Shown piece by piece: positions 58,086 through 64,000 of a stretch of 64,000 bases of DNA. The notes under the pieces were generated by a model. It had not been told where the DNA came from. It searched no databases and saw only the letters and a list, made by a program, of their open reading frames with translations. Origin of the DNA: Epilithonimonas hungarica. Lineage in GTDB: Bacteria; Bacteroidota; Bacteroidia; Flavobacteriales; Weeksellaceae. The translations under genes were made by a program, and so were the position numbers. The stretch's first letter is position 1. Each line of letters opens with the position of its first letter. The stretch is from NCBI RefSeq assembly GCF_900102265.1, contig NZ_FNBH01000001.1:310001-374000 (forward strand), written 5' to 3'.

Positions 58086-60464
58086 ATGGCAGAACAATGC
58101 TTTCATTGCGGTCAGAAAATCGACAAGGAACGCCTTCTTTTTGACGGCAAAATCTTTTGTTGCAACGGCTGTCAGTCCGTTTATGAAATTCTGAATTTTC
58201 ACAACCTTGATAATTTTTACAATATCAACCAACGTTCGGGGATAAGGCCGAACAACGAGAACAATTCGCAGTTCGATTATCTGGACACGCCTGAAATCTT
58301 TACCAAAGTTGTAGATTTCTCCGAGGGCGGAACTACGCTCGTGACCTTCAAAATTCCTGTAATCCATTGTTCTTCTTGCATTTGGTTATTAGAAAGTCTT
58401 CACACGATCAATAATAAAATCAAATATTCTCAGGTTAATTTTACCAGAAAAACACTTCAGGTCTCCTTCAAAGAAGAGGAATTGAAGCTAAGTGAATTGG
58501 CAAAATTCCTGACGAACCTTGGATACAAACCAATCATCAACCTTGAAACTGCCGAAAAAAAACACGATAAATTAGACAAAGGCCTTTTGATAAAATTGGC
58601 AGTTGCAGGATTTGCTTTCGGAAACGGAATGTTTTTCAGCTTTCCCGAATATGTTTCCGGAGACGACGTTTGGTTTCATTCTTACAAACATTTATTCAGA
58701 ATTATTTTATTCTTGCTGGCAACAGCCGTTGTATTTTATTCGGCTTCAGATTATTACAAATCCGCTTGGTACGGTTTGAAAAACAAAATCATCAACATCG
58801 ATGTTCCGATTGTTTTGGGAATTTTCGTTCTTTATGGAAGAAGTATTTACGAAGTTGTAACCGATTATGGTCCAGGTTATTTCGATACGCTTTGCGGATT
58901 ATTGTTCTTTATGTTGCTCGGGAAAACCTTTCAAAAAAGAACTTATAACACGCTTTCCTACGACAGAGATTACAAATCTTTTTATCCAATTGCAGTAACA
59001 AAAGTTGATTTTGATGGAAAACAGGAAAATATTCTTCTTTCGGATTTGGCAGTTGGCGACAGAATTATGGTGAGAAATCAGGAAATTATTCCTGTAGATT
59101 CGATTTTGATTAAAGGCGAAGGAAATATTGATAATAGTTTTATCACTGGAGAATCGGCTCATATTTCCAAAAAACCAGGCGATAAAATATTTGCCGGAGG
59201 AAAACAAACAGGTTCGATTCTGGAACTTGAAGTAATTAAAAGTGTTGACCAAAGTTACTTGACTCAACTTTGGAACAAAGAAGCTTTCAAGAAAATGGAT
59301 ACCGGTCTTGATACGTTGACAAATACAATCAGTAAATATTTCACATTCATTATTTTAGGAATCACACTTTTTGCCGGAATTTATTGGTCGAGAATCGATA
59401 TGGAAAAAATGTTTCAAGTCGTTTCTGCCATTCTAATTGTGGCTTGTCCGTGTGCTTTAGCTTTGTCAGCACCATTTACTTTCGGTCATATTATGAGGAT
59501 TCTTGGTCGAAATAATTTCTATGTGAAAGATACTTTGACGATAGAAAGGCTGGCTAAAGTCGACACATTGGTTTTTGATAAAACCGGAACTATTACCGAA
59601 AGTAAAAAATCGAATATCAATTACATAGGAAGTGAGATTGAGGATTTTGATTTGAGAAATATTAAATCTTTACTTAAAAACTCAAACCACCCGCTTTCCA
59701 AGTCACTTTATAATTTCATCGAAGTGAATGATGATTATTTTGAAGTGGAAGATTTTGAGGAAATTTCGGGTAAAGGTTATCAAGGAAAAGTCAGAGAAAC
59801 TCTTTATAAAATAGGTTCCGCAAGCTTTGTTGGAGAGAAATCCCAGGATTTGGAAACTGCAGTTTACATTAAGAAAGACGAGACTTTTATTGGAAAATTC
59901 ACGTTTAAAAATGAATACCGGAATAATCTTTCCCAGCTTTTCAAAAACTTAAAAAATTACGCTGTCAACATTTTAAGTGGTGATAATCCTTCAGAAAAAC
60001 CAATTCTCGAAAAACTCATTCCGAATGTTTCAGAAATGAAATTCAATCAAAATCCGGAAAACAAACTGGACTTCATCAAAGTACTTCAGGACAAAGGACG
60101 AAAAGTAGCGATGCTTGGCGATGGATTGAATGATGCCGGAGCCTTAAAACAGAGTAATGTCGGAATTGCAATTTCGGATGACAGCAATTCTTTCACGCCT
60201 TCATCAGATGTAATTATGAATGGCGAAAAGATCCCGGAACTGGATAAATTTTTAGCACTTTCCAAAGATGCGATCACGATTGTAAAAATCACATTCATAA
60301 TTAGTTTGTGTTATAATGTTATCGGAGTCAGCTTTGCCGTTTCCGGACATATGCATCCACTTTTTGCGGCAATTTTTATGCCTCTTAGCTCTGTAACAGT
60401 TGTAGCGTTCACGACGCTTTCGACTTGGCTCAGAAGCTCCAAATATTTTAAAATAAAGATTTAG
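58086..60464 (+). CDS. ccoI: Copper-translocating P-type ATPase of the cbb3 oxidase (CcoI/FixI)
   Basis: 792 residues. A Cys-rich N-terminus (FHCGQKIDKERL, FCCNGCQSVYE) is followed by a heavy-metal-associated region with HCSSCIW near 97-103, eight membrane helices with CPCALALSAPF near 455-465, the phosphorylation site DKTGTITE near 499-506, and the hinge GDGLNDAGAL near 678-687. It moves copper across the inner membrane for cbb3 oxidase assembly. It is followed by ccoS, ccoNO, ccoQ and ccoP. Confidence 0.95.
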   Translation: MAEQCFHCGQKIDKERLLFDGKIFCCNGCQSVYEILNFHNLDNFYNINQRSGIRPNNENNSQFDYLDTPEIFTKVVDFSEGGTTLVTFKIPVIHCSSCIWLLESLHTINNKIKYSQVNFTRKTLQVSFKEEELKLSELAKFLTNLGYKPIINLETAEKKHDKLDKGLLIKLAVAGFAFGNGMFFSFPEYVSGDDVWFHSYKHLFRIILFLLATAVVFYSASDYYKSAWYGLKNKIINIDVPIVLGIFVLYGRSIYEVVTDYGPGYFDTLCGLLFFMLLGKTFQKRTYNTLSYDRDYKSFYPIAVTKVDFDGKQENILLSDLAVGDRIMVRNQEIIPVDSILIKGEGNIDNSFITGESAHISKKPGDKIFAGGKQTGSILELEVIKSVDQSYLTQLWNKEAFKKMDTGLDTLTNTISKYFTFIILGITLFAGIYWSRIDMEKMFQVVSAILIVACPCALALSAPFTFGHIMRILGRNNFYVKDTLTIERLAKVDTLVFDKTGTITESKKSNINYIGSEIEDFDLRNIKSLLKNSNHPLSKSLYNFIEVNDDYFEVEDFEEISGKGYQGKVRETLYKIGSASFVGEKSQDLETAVYIKKDETFIGKFTFKNEYRNNLSQLFKNLKNYAVNILSGDNPSEKPILEKLIPNVSEMKFNQNPENKLDFIKVLQDKGRKVAMLGDGLNDAGALKQSNVGIAISDDSNSFTPSSDVIMNGEKIPELDKFLALSKDAITIVKITFIISLCYNVIGVSFAVSGHMHPLFAAIFMPLSSVTVVAFTTLSTWLRSSKYFKIKI

Positions 60465-60512
60465 AACACCTTTATTTAGAGTGATTATAAATTATCCATA
60501 TTTCTATCATTC

Positions 60513-60524
60513 TGACCAAAGTCA
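60513..60524. promoter_or_regulatory. Putative Crp/Fnr operator upstream of ccoS
   Basis: TGACCAAAGTCA, TGAC-N4-GTCA (with the flanks, CTGAC-N4-GTCAG), about 51 bases before the predicted start of the ccoS transcript and directly upstream of a TTTG -33-like box (about 60540). It matches the site at 57996. Confidence 0.55.
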
Positions 60525-60558
60525 GTAATTTTCACTAAATTTGACAACTGTTTTATCT

Positions 60559-60566
60559 TAAATTTG
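60559..60566 (+). promoter_or_regulatory. -7 promoter box of the cco operon
   Basis: TAAATTTG followed by C, with a TTTG -33-like box around 60540; eight bases before the ATG of ccoS at 60575. Confidence 0.65.
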
Positions 60567-60574
60567 CGGCTGGT

Positions 60575-60763
60575 ATGGAGATTCTCTATTTGATGATTAT
60601 CTGCAGCGTTTCTTTAGCTGTTATTTTTCTAATAATTTTCATTATTGGTGCAAAAAAAGGGCAGTTTGAGGACGATGAATCGCCGGCCGTCAGAATTCTG
60701 TTTGACGACGAGGTGAAGACAGACAAGGAGATTGAAACTCCTGAAAAAAACGAAAAAGAATAA
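60575..60763 (+). CDS. ccoS: cbb3-type oxidase assembly protein CcoS
   Basis: 62 residues. One N-terminal membrane helix (MEILYLMIICSVSLAVIFLI), then a short linker KKGQFEDDESPAVRILFDDE typical of CcoS, and an acidic tail. It is needed for cofactor insertion into the oxidase. It is the first gene of the oxidase operon after the predicted promoter; the next start follows after 15 bases. Confidence 0.92.
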   Translation: MEILYLMIICSVSLAVIFLIIFIIGAKKGQFEDDESPAVRILFDDEVKTDKEIETPEKNEKE

Positions 60764-60778
60764 TTGCTATTTGTAGAT

Positions 60779-63064
60779 ATGGAAACACAAAAGTTTAGTT
60801 ATGACAACGGGATTGTTCGCGCTTTTCTTATTGCGACGGTTGTTTTCGGGTTGGTAGGTTTTTTATTGGGACTTACTGCCGCGTTGTTATTATTTTATCC
60901 TGAATTACCAGAGTTTTTCTTGGGAACAGATGACACTACGATCAACACACTTAGAAGTGGGGGATTGCAAGGGTTGATCAATTCTCAAGGTGCATTTGGA
61001 TTCGGACGTATTAGGATGCTGCATACAAGTGCCGTGATTTTTGCATTTGTAGGAAACAGCTTCTTCTCCGGATTTTATTACTCAATCCAAAGGTTATTGA
61101 AAACAAGAATGTGGAGTGACACGTTATCTTGGATTCACTTCTGGGGATGGCAGTTGATGCTTGTTTCTGTGGTAATTACGTTCTTTATGGGTATCAACAC
61201 TTCAAAAGAATATGCAGAACACGAGTGGCCAATCGATATCTTGATCACTTTGGTCTGGTTAGTTTTTGGTTTCAATATGTTTGCTACTGTGGCAATCAGA
61301 AGAGTGAGACACTTGTATGTTGCCATTTGGTTCTACATCGGAACTTGGGTTGCAGTGGCAATGCTTCACATCTTCAATAACTTAGAAGTTCCATTATCTT
61401 TCACAGGATGGAAATCATATTCGGCTTATGCAGGCGTTAAAGATGCATTGGTACAATGGTGGTATGGTCACAATGCGGTTGCATTCTTCTTGACAACTCC
61501 GGTTTTAGGTATGATGTATTATTTCGTACCAAAAGCTGCTGACAGACCAGTTTTTTCATACAAATTATCAATTATCCACTTCTGGTCATTAATATTCGTT
61601 TATATCTGGGCTGGTCCTCACCACTTACAATATACTGCTTTGCCAGCTTGGGCACAGGCAGTAGGAACAGGTTTCTCTATTATGCTTATCGCTCCGTCTT
61701 GGGGAGGAATGCTGAACGGTCTGTTGACATTGAGAGGAGCTTGGGATAAAGTAAGAGAAAACCCGGTTCTTAAATTCTTCGTAGTCGCTGTAACTTGTTA
61801 TGGTATGGCAACTTTTGAAGGCCCACTTTTGGCAACTAAAACTGTAAACAAAGTTGGTCACTTTACTGACTGGGTAATTGGTCACGTTCACTTGGGTGCC
61901 CTTGGTTGGAACGGATTTATGGCATTCGGTGTTATCTATTATTTGGTTCCGATTTTGTGGAGAACAAAACTTTGGTCTGTAAAATTAGCTAACTGGCATT
62001 TCTGGTTAGGGACTTTCGGGATTATTTTCTATGCAGTTCCATTGTATATCTCAGGATTTACGCAAGGTTTGATGTGGAAACAATTCAATCCAGATGGGAC
62101 TTTGGTTTATAAAAACTGGTTGGATACTGTAACAGCAATTCTTCCTTATTTCAAAATGAGATTTGTTGGAGGTTTATTATATTTCTCTGGAGCGGTTCTT
62201 ATGGTTGTTAACTTAGTTGCAACAGCAAGAAAAGGTTCTTTCCAAAAAGACGTTTCTGCAGAAGCACCAGCTTTGGCTAACGTAAAAAAAGGAAGGAAAG
62301 AAGGAGAAACTTTTCACCTTTGGTTAGAAAGAACACCTCTATATTTATCAATACTTTCATTCGTTGTGTTGGCAATTGGTGGTTCATTGGAAATTTTCCC
62401 CACGATTTTTGTGAAGGAGAACGTTCCTACAATTTCTGCAGTTAAACCGTATTCTCCGTTAGAATTAGAAGGTCGGGATATCTATATCAGAGAAGGCTGT
62501 AATGCTTGTCACTCACAGATGATTCGTCCTTTCCGTGACGAGGTTGTAAGATTCAACGGTAAGAATGGACAATATTCGAAAGCTGGGGAATTTATCTATG
62601 ACAGACCTTTCCTTTGGGGTTCTAAAAGAACTGGTCCGGATCTGCAAAGAGAAGGTGGTGTAAGACCAGATTCTTGGCACTTCAAGCATATGTACAACCC
62701 AAGGTCAACTTCCGCAGGTTCTATTATGCCTAGATATCCTTGGTTGATTGAAAATACATTGGACAGAAGTAAGTCTAAAGCTAAATTGGAATTGATGAAG
62801 AATACTTTCGATGTTCCTTATACTAAGGCTCAAATTGACTCTATGGATACTTGGATGAACAATCAGGCAAGTGCTATCGTGAAAAATGTATTCTCTGAGG
62901 CCGATGACGTTAAGAAATCTTTTGCAGAAGCAAAAGTTTCTAAAGAAAAAGCTGGCGAGAAATTTGTTCCACTTGAGAAGAGAGAGATCGTAGCTTTGAT
63001 TTCATATTTGCAAAGACTTGGAACTGATATCAAAACTACAGAAGTAAAAACAGCTAGTAATTAA
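60779..63064 (+). CDS. ccoNO: Fused cbb3 oxidase subunits CcoN and CcoO
   Basis: 761 residues from the ATG at 60779; a TTG five codons earlier is not needed. Residues about 1-480 are subunit I: heme ligand in RMLHTSAVIFAFVG, CuB and heme region in YGHNAVAFFLTTPVLG and AGPHHLQYTALP, and VIGHVHLGALGWNG. From about 560 follows the CcoO part with the c-heme site GCNACHSQMIRPFRDEV near 571-587 and KRTGPDLQREGGVRPDSWH with the second ligand region. It reduces oxygen to water and pumps protons. The N-O fusion is usual for Bacteroidetes. Confidence 0.96.
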   Translation: METQKFSYDNGIVRAFLIATVVFGLVGFLLGLTAALLLFYPELPEFFLGTDDTTINTLRSGGLQGLINSQGAFGFGRIRMLHTSAVIFAFVGNSFFSGFYYSIQRLLKTRMWSDTLSWIHFWGWQLMLVSVVITFFMGINTSKEYAEHEWPIDILITLVWLVFGFNMFATVAIRRVRHLYVAIWFYIGTWVAVAMLHIFNNLEVPLSFTGWKSYSAYAGVKDALVQWWYGHNAVAFFLTTPVLGMMYYFVPKAADRPVFSYKLSIIHFWSLIFVYIWAGPHHLQYTALPAWAQAVGTGFSIMLIAPSWGGMLNGLLTLRGAWDKVRENPVLKFFVVAVTCYGMATFEGPLLATKTVNKVGHFTDWVIGHVHLGALGWNGFMAFGVIYYLVPILWRTKLWSVKLANWHFWLGTFGIIFYAVPLYISGFTQGLMWKQFNPDGTLVYKNWLDTVTAILPYFKMRFVGGLLYFSGAVLMVVNLVATARKGSFQKDVSAEAPALANVKKGRKEGETFHLWLERTPLYLSILSFVVLAIGGSLEIFPTIFVKENVPTISAVKPYSPLELEGRDIYIREGCNACHSQMIRPFRDEVVRFNGKNGQYSKAGEFIYDRPFLWGSKRTGPDLQREGGVRPDSWHFKHMYNPRSTSAGSIMPRYPWLIENTLDRSKSKAKLELMKNTFDVPYTKAQIDSMDTWMNNQASAIVKNVFSEADDVKKSFAEAKVSKEKAGEKFVPLEKREIVALISYLQRLGTDIKTTEVKTASN

Positions 63065-63078
63065 TATTTAAAAATAAA

Positions 63079-63276
63079 ATGATTCCGCAAAGTTTTAAAG
63101 ACATCGTCTCCAATGTGGAAAATGCAGGTTTCTTCCAAACTTTGGCAATGATCATCTTCATTCTATTTTTTGTGGTAGTAGTTTACATCGTAATCAACAG
63201 ACCAAAGAAATATTACAGTGAAGAAGAGAATGCGCCTTTGGAAAAAGACCATGACGATGACAAATTCACTTTGTAA
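63079..63276 (+). CDS. ccoQ: cbb3 oxidase subunit CcoQ
   Basis: 65 residues. One central membrane helix (FFQTLAMIIFILFFVVVVYI near 18-37), then NRPKKYYSEEENAPLEKD and a short acidic tail. It stabilises the oxidase complex. It lies 14 bases after ccoNO and 19 bases before ccoP. Confidence 0.85.
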   Translation: MIPQSFKDIVSNVENAGFFQTLAMIIFILFFVVVVYIVINRPKKYYSEEENAPLEKDHDDDKFTL

Positions 63277-63295
63277 TTAAAAAAGATATTTAATA

Positions 63296-64000
63296 ATGAA
63301 AAGAAGAACACCTGTTTATATTAATATTCTAATCGTTTTAGGATTATTACTTGTAGTTTTCTATATGTTCTCCCAGACATCGGATTTTCTATCTACCAGA
63401 TTTTTCTTGGGAACAGCTTTGATCAGTATTATTGTTGTTTTTATTCAGAATGCTATTGGAGATTTGATCGAGAATGAGAAATTCAAAAAATTAACTGATG
63501 CCGAAAAAGCAACTTACCTAGCCGATAAAAAGATCCCTTATTTCCAATATCTTTGGAATGGAGCATTTAAAAGCCAGTCTGAAAAAGAAGAAAAGGATAT
63601 CCTTATCGATCACGGATTTGATGGAATTATGGAGCTTGACAATCAGCTTCCAAAATGGTGGTTAGGTCTTTTCTACTTTGGTTGTGCATATTGTGTACTT
63701 TATGTTTCTTCATATTTCTTGACAGATTTCGCTCATCCATACAAAGAATATGAGCAAGAGTACAGAGAACAGACTGCTGCCATCAATGATTATATGGCGA
63801 CTGTCACTCAGCCAACTTTGGAAACTGCAGTTTTCTCAGAAGATAATGTAGAAGCTGGAAAAGCGGTTTTTGAAACTAACTGTGTTTCTTGTCATGGTGA
63901 AGGCGGAAAAGGAGGCATTGGACCTAACTTGACAGATAATTTCTGGATCAATCAACCAGAGAAAACATTGTTCAAAAATGTATTCTACATGGTTGACAAT
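63296..64000 (+). CDS. ccoP: cbb3 oxidase subunit CcoP (3' end outside window)
   Basis: 235 codons are visible from the ATG at 63296, and the frame is open to the window edge. Two membrane helices come first (VYINILIVLGLLLVVFYMFS and FFLGTALISIIVVFIQNAIG), then the conserved FDGIMELDNQLPKWWLGLFY near 103-122 and a third helix. The first c-type heme site is NCVSCHGEGGKGGIGPNLTD near 198-217. CcoP passes electrons to CcoO and CcoN. A second heme site is expected beyond the window. Confidence 0.95.
   Translation, partial: MKRRTPVYINILIVLGLLLVVFYMFSQTSDFLSTRFFLGTALISIIVVFIQNAIGDLIENEKFKKLTDAEKATYLADKKIPYFQYLWNGAFKSQSEKEEKDILIDHGFDGIMELDNQLPKWWLGLFYFGCAYCVLYVSSYFLTDFAHPYKEYEQEYREQTAAINDYMATVTQPTLETAVFSEDNVEAGKAVFETNCVSCHGEGGKGGIGPNLTDNFWINQPEKTLFKNVFYMVDN

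Overview
The window is a low-GC stretch of a flavobacterial chromosome, most like Weeksellaceae (Chryseobacterium and relatives). Signs of this are a type IX secretion (T9SS) sorting domain, a fused CcoN-CcoO oxidase subunit, the block of a DUF6089/PorG-like gene with uppS, bamA and two ompH genes, TonB-type receptors, and many promoters with the Bacteroidetes -7 box TAnnTTTG. The species call is inference. Both ends cut a gene: topA on the left, ccoP on the right.

Layout. 1-3.4 kb: the 3' part of topA, a small VOC protein, a gap full of REP-like palindromes, and a Tat-like exported five-bladed-propeller glycosidase. 3.7-20.5 kb: cell-surface and polysaccharide genes. These are a GT-C-like membrane protein, a 1494-residue T9SS cargo protein, an acyltransferase, an EpsG/Wzy-like polymerase, a second GT-C-like protein, a degenerate ureohydrolase homologue, a GT2 glycosyltransferase, a WecA-type initiating transferase, a Wza-like lipoprotein and a Wzc-like tyrosine kinase ending in ten Gly-Tyr pairs. 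20.7-26 kb: conserved envelope-biogenesis genes (PorG-like, uppS, bamA, two skp/ompH). 26-29.6 kb: thioesterase, rfbD, an unknown exported protein and a TPR protein.

29.7-38.6 kb is the most unusual part. Eight tightly packed minus-strand genes encode a His/Cys-rich small protein, a double-DUF1508 (YegP-like) protein, a PD-(D/E)XK nuclease-like protein, a secreted basic protein, a four-helix membrane protein, a TerB-like protein, a coiled-coil membrane protein and a vWA-like lipoprotein. Upstream on the same strand are a lipoprotein-type TPR sensor kinase with its response regulator and a 58-codon exported peptide with its own terminator. Divergent from these is a novel single-pass membrane protein. 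I do not recognise this set as a described system; it is my main candidate for one.

38.6-43.1 kb: EamA transporter, aat, the histidine-degradation genes hutF and hutG, and a DUF3127 OB-fold protein ending in an SSB-like acidic tip. 43.2-43.6 kb: three tRNA genes (Leu-TAG, Gly-GCC, Leu-TAA). 43.7-49.8 kb (minus strand): an ECF sigma factor with a repeat-containing membrane protein, a four-gene operon of acyl carrier protein, AMP ligase, SDR and hexapeptide acyltransferase, and a LytTR two-component system with a small lipoprotein. 49.9-54.2 kb: two outer-membrane beta-barrel receptors. 54.3-57.2 kb: RluA-type pseudouridine synthase, an unknown protein, an esterase lipoprotein and panB. 57.3-64 kb: a Crp/Fnr-type regulator diverging from a cbb3 oxidase module (ccoI, ccoS, ccoNO, ccoQ, ccoP), with matching TGAC-N4-GTCA palindromes in both control regions.
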